From contig NC_092861.1 of NCBI RefSeq assembly GCF_032062135.1, forward strand, positions 62,303,027-62,367,026: a stretch of 64,000 nt of DNA, given 5' to 3'. Source of the stretch: Pyxicephalus adspersus (Eukaryota; Chordata; Amphibia; Anura; Pyxicephalidae). The notes beneath the pieces are model-generated. The model saw only the letters and a list, made by a program, of their open reading frames with translations, was not told the DNA's origin and made no database searches. The translations under genes and the position numbers were made by a program. Every line of letters starts with the position of its first letter. The stretch's first letter is position 1. Positions 37,745 to 47,942 of the stretch are shown piece by piece.

Positions 37745-38176
37745 CTTAAGGTGCGTACACACTTCCAATTTTTATCGTTCCAATCGAACGACGAACGATC
37801 GTTTGGGCAAAAAATCGTTCGTAAAAAAGTAACCAACGACGCCGACGAACGAGGAAAGTTGTTGGAAACGAACGACCGGACCGGCGGATCGGATTGGGCG
37901 ACGATCGTTGAACATCGTTCGTGTGTACGGTCGTTCGTTGATCGTCCATGGGCTGAGCATGCGTAATGAACGAACGCTCGTTCACTTTCCTGTCATGCAC
38001 ATAGTTCCTCTATCGCTCAAACGATCGTATCTATTGTGTGTACAATATCTACGAACGATCGTGTCGTTATCTCTATGTGCAAGATCGGTGCTATACGATC
38101 GTTCGTAGATATCGTGCAGGATCGTTCATCGTTCGTTTTCCAACGATAATAATTGGAAGTGTGAATGTAGCTTTAG
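37745..38176 (+). mobile_element. CpG-rich MITE (GCGTACACACTTCCAATT family), copy 1
   Basis: Ends CTTAAGGTGCGTACACACTT and, in reverse complement, CTAAAGCTACATTCACACTT enclose 432 bp. The interior is packed with GAACGA/TCGTTC words (about 14 by hand count) and ACGATCGT palindromes. An 18-bp perfect stem joins 38045-38062 to 38095-38112. It is the reverse complement, with scattered differences, of 40209-40638. TTA appears at both outer edges, which would fit a 3-bp target duplication of Harbinger type, but the palindromic ends make this uncertain. Short frames inside are not genes. Confidence 0.88.
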
Positions 38177-38353
38177 AAGAAGTTTCACTCAAGTGGCACT
38201 TGGCACTATGTAGTATTTGCCTTGGCTTTTTTACCCGAAGTGACATAAAAGGAGGTAAAGAAAGGGGCAAAGAAATGAAACCAAGAAAGAGAGTAATAAG
38301 ACGCTTTCAAAAGAGGAGAAGTGAGGGTGTTGTGGAACCACTGAATAGCTAAT

Positions 38354-38409
38354 ATAAATTAAAACATTTGATATTTAAACATTAGGATAAATTAAAACAT
38401 TTGATATTT
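38354..38409. repeat. Tandem duplication, 33-bp period
   Basis: The 23-bp word beginning ATAAATTAAAACATTTGATA occurs at 38354-38376 and exactly again at 38387-38409, abutting the truncated palindromic MITE copy. The duplication may have arisen during insertion or deletion of that element. Confidence 0.9.
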
Positions 38410-38410
38410 G

Positions 38411-38519
38411 AAAATGTTTTTAATCCTGTACCAGATTCATTCTAGGTTTGCAGGATTACCCAGCTTCACTGATGAAAATGTACTCCCCAGCCTTGCAGAG
38501 CGTTATTAAATCAGGGCCA
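38411..38519. mobile_element. Palindromic GGCCCTGATTTAT MITE, half copy B
   Basis: Only the right arm is present: AATCCTGTACCAGATTCATT, CAGGATTACCCAGCTTCACT, GATGAAAATGTACTCC, ending GTTATTAAATCAGGGCC. It matches the right halves of 10601-10830 and 61189-61412. The left arm is missing and the 33-bp tandem duplication occupies its place. Confidence 0.8.
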
Positions 38520-40208
38520 TAAAGAGAATAAGTATAGCTTGGCCAATATCTGTTAGATGGCCCCACCCTGTGGGACCACAGTGGAAACCTAAAATGTACC
38601 TAGATGCTAGTGCAGACTGGAAAATAAGTGGGATAATTTCACAAGCAGGGTATGTCATTTCTAATAATATCTCTGTGCATTCCTACATTGTATGCTATTA
38701 AACTTCCACCAAACTCCAGCCTTTACTTTTGTTTGCACACTTGCAAATAGTCTTCGCCTGTGCTAAATGCAATAAATCCTCTATCTTTGCTGCAGTCCAT
38801 TTAATTTCATGTCTGATGGATTGTAAGGTCCCCCAGCTCCTCCCAATATGTGCTCTCCTGGTCCTCCCCTTTAAGCATTTTTGTTTTCTGTTCTGTCAGT
38901 TATTAAGTCTCATTTCAATTTCCCAGTATGGTCAGTCTGTTCAGGAATGTGCTGATACAGTGTGTGAGAGGCAGTATTTTGCACTGAGAAGTTTTTACTG
39001 TTACTGTTCTGTTGATATGGCGTTATGGGTTAATTCACACAAACTTCTGATAAACTTACAGTAAGTGGAGTCACAAAGCAGTGATTCTGCGAGCACAGAC
39101 ACATTATAAAACAGCTAGGGTTTGTGACTTATTGTGATATTTGCAGTGGAAGAGAAAAACTGATAACAATGTTAGTGAAAGTCAATTTGGGAGACTCAGC
39201 ACAGAGGAAAGGAAGATATGAAACAAATGTAGGTTTTCAAAGTTGAGTTAGGTGTTACCACAGGAGAGAGGGTTGTTCTGATTTCTGTAAATAGAATAGA
39301 TAAAGAGTTGCATGTACACTATAATGTACAGCATGTCTGCAGGGTTTAGGTTGGAGATAAGAATTGTGACTGTACTCTCTGATCTCTGAGTCTGCTTGCT
39401 GACTGCCTCTGATTGGTCACTGATCACAGAGATTGGCAGAGACTTTGAGCTCTTAGCTCTTGAGAATAGATATTTTGCAGCCCTCTTAATAACATGGTAG
39501 AGGCTAGGAGGTATAAAAAATAGTGCCAAGGGACAGTACATGGGGGAGGGCAGTGAGTTTTGAACATAATTTACAGGTGCCCACTAGAGCTTTTATTGTA
39601 TAATCCTTAGCACATTTTCCTTGCCAGTTCATTATCTATACAATTGCAAATACTTGTTTTACCTATCCAATGAAGTTAAAGTGCAAAAAAATTATCTTAA
39701 CATGTTGAAAAGTGATTATCCAAATATGCAATATACTTTAAGTGCATTAAGTCAAGGTTAATAGAATCTCAGCGGGTATTTCATCGCTAATATGAATTTT
39801 ACTACTACAGAATTAATATGCTTTTTTATCCCTTTTGTAGTGGCACAAAACAGATTAATTAAACAGAAAAAATAATGTGTTATTCTCTGTTTGTTTTAAC
39901 AAACTTTTATAGCAATCAATGTTAGGATTTGTTTAGGGCTGTTCGTAGATTTTGCTGTACCTACGCTGTAGAATAGAACTGTAGAAAAGAACTGGCGCTG
40001 GAAGCATTACAATGCAGGTCTTGTGAAACATCATAACCATGTCATAACTATATTTATATATTATTAGTACTTTAGTGACTATAAACATTGCTGGAGTCAA
40101 TTGGTGCCATTTTTAATAATGTATAAAGTAGGGGGTTTTACAGTACCCTTTACCAAAACCTTGTTGGGATTTTAATGCTGGGTTATTTCACTTTGCTTAG
40201 GTGTATGT
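38520..40208. other. Spacer between inverted MITE copies, with a promoter-like patch
   Basis: Unique-looking sequence. A 111-codon frame at 38729-39064 is cysteine/leucine-rich but unrecognised and not called. Positions 39400-39525 carry CCAAT- and TATA-like words and are listed separately. Confidence 0.5.
39405..39525 (+). promoter_or_regulatory. Possible CCAAT/TATA promoter-like cluster
   Basis: CTGATTGGTCACTGATCA near 39409 matches the inverted-CCAAT (Y-box) core, GAGATTGG follows near 39430, and GGTATAAAAAATAG near 39511 is a good TATA box about 100 bp downstream. This spacing is usual for vertebrate Pol II promoters or LTRs. No open frame or recognisable transcript start follows, so it may be a chance or a solo LTR-type remnant. 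Confidence 0.2.
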
Positions 40209-40638
40209 CTAAAGCTACGTACACACTTCCAATTATTATCATTGGTAAACGAACGACGAACGATCCTGCACGATATCTGCGAACGATCGTATAGCACCGA
40301 TCCTGTACATACAGATAACGACACGATCGTTCGTAGATATTGTACACACAATAGATGCGATCGTTTGAACGATACAGGAAGTTACGTGCACCACAGGAAG
40401 GTTCGTTCATCACGCATGCTCAGACCATGGACGATCAATGAACGATCGTACACACGAACGATGGTCAACGATCGTCGTCCAATCCGATCCGCCGGTCCGG
40501 TCGTTCATTTCCAACGACTTTCCTCATTCGTCGGCGTCGTTGGTTACTTTTTTTACGAACGATTTTTGCCCAATCGATCGTTCGTCGTTCGTCGTTCATT
40601 TTGAACGATAAAAATTGGAAGTGTGTACGCAGCTTAAG
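40209..40638 (-). mobile_element. CpG-rich MITE (GCGTACACACTTCCAATT family), copy 2
   Basis: Ends CTAAAGCTACGTACACACTT and, in reverse complement, CTTAAGCTGCGTACACACTT; 430 bp. It is colinear with copy 1 only after reverse-complementing. The stem conserved in copy 1 is kept: 40273-40290 with 40323-40340, 17 Watson-Crick pairs and one G-T. Flanking TAA occurs at both edges. No coding capacity; apparent 76- and 120-codon frames are by-products of the repeated CGAACGA words. Confidence 0.88.
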
Positions 40639-41539
40639 ATGTTTGAAAATGTTTGTTTAAAAATCTTACTTTGCATTTGAGGTATTACTGCTTGCTTCAA
40701 TTAATGTAGTTTATTAAAGCACCATCTCTCTTGACATTTTAGACTAGCCTGTGATATTACCTAGACACTAATTTTGAATAATACAAAATGATATGTGATA
40801 ATACAATATGCTTTAATTGCTTTTCATAGCATATGTTATGACAATATTTTGGTCTCATTGTCTTGTATTAGGTAAATCACACAACGTAAAAAAATGTGAG
40901 CTGCTGCAGAGACGTAACAATCATATCATATCATACCAAATGAATCATAGTTAACTGTGCTGTGAAAGAGGGGGTGTTTTACACAGATGACCACTAAATG
41001 CAGGTTTTATAACTATATGGGCAATAAGGAGTTGGGAGAGTTTGTTAGTGTGTTATGCCAGTGTGTTATGCCAAGTTAGCTTTAACTATGGATATGCAAA
41101 CCTATTACCACAGAGAACCCTTTAACTCCACCAGGCATTAGGGTATTTCTTTAAAATATAAGGGAGCCTTTTAAGGTGGTTATTTATTTTATTTCCAACC
41201 AAAAACTAAAAAACACAATGCAAAAAAAAAAAAAAACAATATCAGTAAATTAATATTAATTAGTGATAATTGCTTGGACCATTGGACAAGACTTGAAATT
41301 CCTGAATATCCATTCATTTCTGGGCTATTTAAACTGGCTTGGTCTTGGTCTGACTTTCCACACCTTGCCCAAAGTGTAGAAAATAAATACTTATTTGTTA
41401 AATGATAGATTGAAAATTAGCAGAATTAAACTACTTGTCAAATGCATTGTGTATTTTAATTACCTTTTGCAAAATATATTAAAAAATTAAATTCAGTATA
41501 ACAAGATATGGTCACTGTACTCCCATATGAAATAAGTTT

Positions 41540-41840
41540 ACATGGCCCTAATTACCATCATATTAGCCTGTGCTACTTTTTCCTAATGTTATAATTGTCC
41601 ATAATTACAGCAAGATGAATGTAATATATTTTTTCCCATTACAAAAAAAAAAAAGACACCAGCATCTGCCATAGCAGTCCTTATATTATGTTTTACTACT
41701 TTTATTGTTGCTGTGTGGCGTATGATCTACTGTGTTTTTAATCCTAATTAAAAACAGGCCAATGATGTCAGTATGAAGAATTATATTATTTTCTTATTTT
41801 GTACACCCACTTGTTTGTACACACCAGCCTAATTCCAGCA
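41540..41840. promoter_or_regulatory. Candidate conserved non-coding element with homeodomain-like words
   Basis: Contains CCTAATTACCATCATATTAG near 41549, TCCATAATTACAGC near 41600 and TAATCCTAATTAAAAACAGG near 41740, followed by CCAATGATGTCAG. Dense TAATTA cores are typical of homeodomain targets but also easy to obtain in AT-rich DNA. No conservation data were available. Confidence 0.18.
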
Positions 41841-43289
41841 TACGAAGAACTGCAGCCCGAGGCAAGTTTTCTTCAAATTCTAATCCTAAAATCTATAATA
41901 CTAGCAATTAAAAGTTAGACATTTTATATATGTTTTTTTTTTATTTGCCACAAAGTACATTAGCAATTCTGATAGACTAAATTAGCAAAGTATTTTAGTT
42001 ACTTTTTCTTTTATGGACATTGCAAATTTTTATTTTGCCTTATGAATAGCAACTCATGCAACCCCAGCAGTGCCAAAAATTACTTTAAGAAGGCAACAGC
42101 TCTTACTTTAACCCTGAACACACTTTACAGGGCATTTTAGATTAGTTTGAGATCATTTTAAATTTTACAATACAATAATGAACTATCTGTAAAAACAACT
42201 TTAATTAGTTGTTTGTTTCATAACCCTTTGAAGTGGAACTGACAAAATAATCAAATCAATTAAACATGTTTTATAAATTACAATTTGTCTATGTTTTCTA
42301 ATCAACAACATTTTAGTTTTAAAAAATAAATAGGAAAAAAATGAAAGCCATGAGCCATAGCAAGCAATGTAACAAGGACCAAATGCAACACCAAGGGATT
42401 CCTAAGAATCCTGCAGCAAACCCAGTATGGCCAAAATATAGGTTGACTTTAGGTGTATTTTGCCCACCTACCTCTTTGTCTTAGCAAGTCTTTGCATTCT
42501 GTTATCAGGGAGAGGTAGAAAAAAACATTGAGTAACAACTTCCTACCGGTCCCCTTGTACATATGTTGCTATATACTACTGTACATACTATAAAGAGAAG
42601 AAGCGGAAATAAACATACGTACTCTACCCTACGCTGTATCAGGAGTGGTAGTATAGATTAGAAGTCTCTACCCCTTCCTATCTCTCAGCTAATGAAGAAC
42701 ACACGTTGTTCTACTCTATGGCACTCCTCTGGTCACTAAACTAATACCAGCCACGTGGCACTCCATCTATGTATTTAAATTGAGCAGCTCTAATTACATT
42801 CCAAGAATCTCTGTAAAGTTTATGAAGGATGCACTAGTTTTCTTACACTTACCAGTATTTAGTAACACATTCCATACATAGATATTTGCTACAAAACTGC
42901 AAATAACTTTGTTTCCTTGGCAATGAAGTCTACAACACATCATCTGATCTCATGAACAACTGTATTCTAAATTTAATAAGTACTCATGGAAAATTCCATC
43001 TAGTGAGAAACAGCAGAAACCCTTCTCCTAAGCAGAACATTATGACTATAATACAATCTACAATTTAATATGTGTGTAAACGTGGAAATATATGATGATT
43101 TATTCTGATTAATATTCAGTAATAGCATTTTCCAAATTTGTGTAGTCATGTTTTGTATGATTACACCATATACATTAAACTACTTTTTAAGCTACTTTTC
43201 CCTGGGGTTGACTGATAACTTTTGATTTCTCTTGTATTTTCAATACAAACTCCCTACACTGTGCAGACAAAAGCACTTTCTTTATTATG

Positions 43290-43600
43290 AAAATTGTGGA
43301 GGCTAGAATGGAGCCCATTACCAGGGTGCGAGGCCGAAAGACCTAATATTAATTGGTGCAGATTTGAAATGTATGGCTGTCAGCGACTTCATTAACAGGA
43401 CTGAAGATGCACTCAGGGCAAAGCTACAATCAGACAGAGGTGACCCAGAGATGCCTTTGGTACCAAGCTGTGACTGTGTTCCATGACCTAGAGTTTGTAA
43501 ATATGTCTAATCTGGGTCGTCAGATAAATTCGGAATTGCCAAGGAGGTGGAACTAAAAGAAAATCTCTTCAGTGAGGTCACAGCCAGAAAATATAAACTG
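43290..43600. promoter_or_regulatory. Candidate conserved non-coding element
   Basis: A 300-bp block of near-balanced base composition within AT-rich DNA. It has phrases such as TTAATTGGTGCAGATTTG and GGCTGTCAGCGACTTCATTA and no repeat-family features. No open frame persists and splice-site framing is not evident. The call is an impression of selective constraint, not evidence of it. Confidence 0.2.
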
Positions 43601-45236
43601 GTACAAATTTCAAATCTTCATGCTCGAAAAATTTCAAAAGAAAAGCATTGATTGGTGTTTCAGTTTACTATAAAGCAGATACAGACTCATTTATTTTTAT
43701 TGAAATTTTTTAGTAATTTATGCAATACAAATATACACAATATACAAAAGGAAAAAAGAAAAGGAAAAAAATCAATCATGATTTTTTTTTTCTTTCAGAC
43801 TCATTTACATGTTTCAAGATAATTTGTGTGCACTTGTAACATATTGTGCTGTATGGAAGAAACGAAAATGTTTTAATGCTCCAAAAATCATATACCCAAG
43901 CTTTCACAAGGCCATGACATATGGTAAGAGATCAGGATATAATGTAAAGGCATGCAACAATGGTTTTTTGTTTCTTCAAGGAGCTTTTGTATTTTAACAC
44001 ATTTATGTCAAATTAGTGTTACAAGGAGGTTAACTGCAAGTCAAATGAACTTGTAAATTCCAAACAGTCTTAAAAGTATCTTTAACTGATGTCAAATTAT
44101 TGCCATTAACAAAAAAAACAGACTGCAGACACTGGTCCTAAAAGTGCTAAAGTACTTGCAGTTAGTCCAGGATTCCTGTGTTTCTGCAGCATTGCTAACT
44201 TGAATTAATGTAAATTAATATTAAGTTCACATTCAATCCATAGCCAGTTAAAAATAAATTTGGGCTTATACAAACACAAGAACTCCTAGGGTAGCGGAAT
44301 GAAAAAAGCCGCTCTAAAGAGTAAGAAATTAAGTATTTTCAAGAGGCAAACCTAGCTTGTACTTTGCATTCAAGTGTTCCACTGTATCTTGTAATGCTTA
44401 TGTATTGTTTGCATATGCATATACTGTATGTTGATGGTACACTAGAGGCGAGAGTGCAGCTGGAAGGCAAGGCTCACAGGTGCATAATAAAGAGTCCACA
44501 TTCATATTCTCTTTATTTAACAAAATTATATTCAAGAATATAACAGCTGCAATGCTCATTTATTCAAATCTGCATCAAAATGTATATGTTATTAACATCT
44601 GTAAATTACCATGAATTACAATTTTAAATTTTCCTAACACAAAAAAGAATACATTCTAAATATTTCAACTATGTGTATCATAGTGGAAAATGCATAAAGA
44701 TGGAAAGGTTATGTTAAGGTAAAAAAGTATTGATAATTTAGATGATAACAAATTCCAGCATACATTGTAAATCCAAAGTTAATACATAGAGATGAAATTT
44801 AAAAAGTAAAATAACTGTAAAGGGTTAAGACATTTTTCATGCTGTTTTTTTTACTTTGCACTGCCCTAATGAAAAAGTTTATAGAGGCTCATTTCTTGGT
44901 TCAATAATTTTCTGTATGACTTACTCTGAAAATACAATATGTTACATAAGGCATCTTGCAGAGAAAACAGGAAATAACTTGCAAATAGTGACATTGGTAA
45001 GGGACCTTCACTGCAAGAAGAGGAAAGTCAATGCATGATAGCAAAGAAAGTGCTAAAATGCCAAAAAGTATATATTTTCTTAACAATGTAGCACACACCA
45101 TTACATATTATATAGTCATTGTGGTGTGCTGCATTGCATTGGGCTATAGTTTACAATGTGTAAAAATGCAATTCACAATAATTGACACTACAATGCACAA
45201 TGGAGTGTGAATGGGCCATATAAACTTTACCTGTTC

Positions 45237-45345
45237 CAGTTAAGCAGAAGTATCTGTAGGCAATGTATATTCTGCTGTAGGCATTCTTACCTGCCTGGTT
45301 GCTTTGTGGAACTGTCAAAATTGCTGAGCTGCGAGTTAGTTTTGG
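45237..45345. mobile_element. Fragment of the TTTAAAGCAGAAGT MITE family
   Basis: AGTTAAGCAGAAGTATCTGT, then TTACCTGCCTGGTTGCTTTG and CTGTCAAAATTGCTGAGCTG align colinearly with the first 150 bp of the element at 29999-30287. The second half and right end are missing. Confidence 0.6.
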
Positions 45346-47393
45346 ATAGAGTTGTAATACCTTGTTAGTTTGTTTTTTGCCAGTAAAATTTGTATCACAA
45401 CAGCAAACTAACTCTTACATTTTATAAATAAAATTATGTTTTCCACTAACTTGAGTACCAGTTAAAGAGATGTCCCGCCATGGTGACACAGCAAGAAATA
45501 CAATTCTGGAAATGTTCAATCCTTTCTCTATGCTATCCAAAACAGCAAAAAAAATCTAAATAGTGTTAGCAGCCTCTATAACTAGTCTGACACTAAACTG
45601 TTTTTTTTTTTATAGTTCGTGAGAGACCCTATTGATGTATGTAAGATGTCTTGTACTTTAGAACATAGCTAAATATTTCAGACCTTGAGATGTGGGCTTA
45701 ACACAGTCACATATGGCATCTTTGAATGGCCCTCCAGCAAAATCCCTAAAAATGGCTGCTGATCAGCAGAGTAAGTATCTATCATGTGCTCTTCCAAGAT
45801 GTTGATGGCAATTCAGAAGTCATACATCTGCCACCTGCTGTCTCATCTGACAAAACCACATGTGAAGGCTTCATTTCATCACAGACCATCAAAGAATGAA
45901 GTATTCATCTGAGAATGGCCTGGAACAGACAGGCTCAACATCAAGAACTTTCAGGATTAGGATCTTCCAACACTAAGCCAATTACTGCTTGCTAAACACT
46001 ATCAGTCCATTTTAAAAATTGCAAAGAGGACCTGTTTTCTACAAAGTGCAGCAACCTAATAATACAACACAAATAATATATTATAGCTAACACAATAACA
46101 TTTTTATATTTGCTTTTGGTAATCCCTTACTGATTATTCCGGGAAATGCTTGCTGCTAGCTAGCCACATTTGTTGTATAACCTGCATAAAAATGTATGAG
46201 TCTAAAGCTAAACCGCTGCTATATTGTTCAATAAAACAGCAGCAGGAATTATCTTTGACACGTATCTTGCTAAAAAGTTATGTTATTAATGGCAACCATA
46301 CATAAACAGATAACATTTGCCTAAATTACTTTAGAAACAGGGCTCTCATCTAATAAGGGCAATCTCAGATTAAATCGAATATCACAGAACTGAAAAAAAC
46401 TGTAATAATGTTACTGAATTAAATGATTCAACATGAAAAGTCTAAATGAAAACAAATTCTGACATGATATTCAGCATTAGTATAACTTTTATTATAAAAA
46501 GCTATGCTTGTACTCAAAATGGGTGACAAGTCATCAGCCATCAGACAGTCTGAGTATTTGTATGACATATGTACAAGGCCAATTTATGGCAAAGACAGCT
46601 TTGAAACTTCTAGCTTTCTATGAGTGGAGCATGAAACAATAAAAGTAAAAAATTAGTAGAATAGTAAATTATTTTACCAGATTTTATTTAGGCATGAGTA
46701 GAAATGCCAAATGCAGAGGAGTTAATGGACAAGTGCATATATTTTTAGTGATACTAGACAAAACTCTAAAAATAAAAGTCATGTTCGTCATTTTCATGGA
46801 ATCTGGAATCTTCAGAAGGGAGCCATCAAATAGTGCTCCCTCACTAAGGAGTGTAAGTACAGTTCCATGTTCCAACTCTAAAAACAAACGTTAATATATC
46901 CACAGAATCCAGCAATGTAATCCAATATCAATCAGGATGAACAATGACCCGCCAATGTGTACAGTTGGACTTATACTGTTAATGACAGACTCCCTGCATT
47001 GCAATAGCAAAGGGTGAAGACAATTTTTATTTATAGTATTTTGATTCCTATGTGAACTGTACATTTTTCTTTTAACCAATTCCAAAAAAGGGATAAGTAT
47101 CCCTATACTCCCCCGGGAAAGGGTGGGTATCTTGTGGCCCCTTTATTAAAAAGAAATTAAAGGGACCTTTCAATGGAAATTCTGTAGAAAGTTGAAACAG
47201 TTTGTGCTGCCATATTGATTTAATGGAAATGCACCATTCATACCAATGATAAAATGTATACAGTGTCAATGGAAATTAATTTAAAGTTTACCAGTCATTA
47301 CAGATATATAGGTTAACCGAAAAAATACTGAATGTGTATACCCTCAAATGAGGTTAATCTTACATAACAATGATAAACAGTATTTACTGTTTC
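45346..47393. other. Non-coding DNA, nothing firm
   Basis: No gene. A T-run lies at 45601-45611. The interval 46120-46300 is of balanced composition and could be a conserved element. The two opposing 66-67-codon frames at 46684-46894 are on complementary strands of the same DNA and are taken as chance. Confidence 0.5.
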
Positions 47394-47394
47394 A

Positions 47395-47438
<44 letters not shown>

Positions 47439-47450
47439 CATATATATATG
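47394..47450. repeat. (TA)n microsatellite
   Basis: About 57 bp of imperfect TA/ATATGT repeats. It lies about 220 bp from the SINE, on the side opposite a second TA repeat at 47913-47942. Confidence 0.9.
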
Positions 47451-47669
47451 TTTAGATCAAGATGGCAATCAGCGCTTTAAAACCTGTTTATATTTGTTTT
47501 GTTGGTCATTTTTTCGTGTCACCTTTTTTAATTGCATATTATCTGTAAAGAAACATTATAAACCAGACTATGTATAGAATAAACTGCATTTTATATATAA
47601 CAACACTACCTATTTTAAAACTAACACTAATCAAAATGGAAAATAAAACTTTCTTTTTTATTTTGTTAA

Positions 47670-47905
47670 CATATATTATTATTGTTACACAGTATTTATA
47701 TAGCAACAACATATTATGCAGCACTGTACAAAGTTCATAGTTGACTGTCCCTCAAAGGGACTCACAATCAAATGCCCCTACAATAGCCATGTGTCTTTAA
47801 TACAGCCTAAGGTCAATTTTGGAGGAAAACCACGCAGACACGAGATTTGAACCTGGGACCTAGCGCTGCCAAGGCCAGAGTGCTAACCACTGAGCTAACA
47901 TACCT
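47670..47905 (-). mobile_element. tRNA-derived SINE with recognisable Pol III boxes
   Basis: On the minus strand, box A TAGCTCAGTGG (47887-47897) fits TRGCNNAGYGG and box B GGTTCAAATC (47844-47853) fits GGTTCGANTC with one change. The roughly 35-bp spacing is usual for tRNA genes. A body with GGTCAATTTTGG... and GGGAC repeats follows, then a tail that on the plus strand reads TATATAGCAACAACATATTA, shared with the fragments at 11181, 20495 and 59004. The 3' end is an AATAATAAT repeat. The tail is presumably recognised by a partner LINE; the CpG of box B has decayed. Confidence 0.85.
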
Positions 47906-47912
47906 ATATATA

Positions 47913-47942
47913 TATATTTTATATTAATTTATATATATATAT
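47913..47942. repeat. Short (TA)n microsatellite
   Basis: Imperfect TATATA/TTATATTAATT repeat directly upstream of the SINE head. Confidence 0.75.

Larger units (their letters stand above)
40639..45236. other. Repeat-poor non-coding DNA with candidate conserved blocks
   Basis: No exon recognised. A 13-bp tandem duplication AGTGTGTTATGCC lies at 41047-41072. Poly-A runs occur near 41222 and 41644. Blocks at about 41540-41840 and 43290-43600 have the balanced, homeodomain-word-containing look of conserved non-coding elements and are listed separately. Confidence 0.5.

Noticed and set aside
38729..39064. 111-codon plus-strand frame, cysteine-rich
   Set aside because: No signal peptide followed by a regular cysteine pattern, no recognisable family, and no splice or promoter context matching the frame.
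40183..40604. 76- and 120-codon frames rich in arginine, serine and valine
   Set aside because: They are read-throughs of iterated CGAACGA words inside the MITE; similar frames appear in the inverted copy at 37673-38352.
37745..40638. CRISPR-like array suggested by repeated CGAACGA/ACGATCGT words
   Set aside because: Spacing is irregular, repeats are 6-8 bp, and the context is a eukaryotic MITE with terminal inverted repeats.
47844..47897. Possible genuine tRNA gene from A and B boxes
   Set aside because: The acceptor and anticodon stems do not form a proper cloverleaf and the sequence continues into a SINE body and tail.
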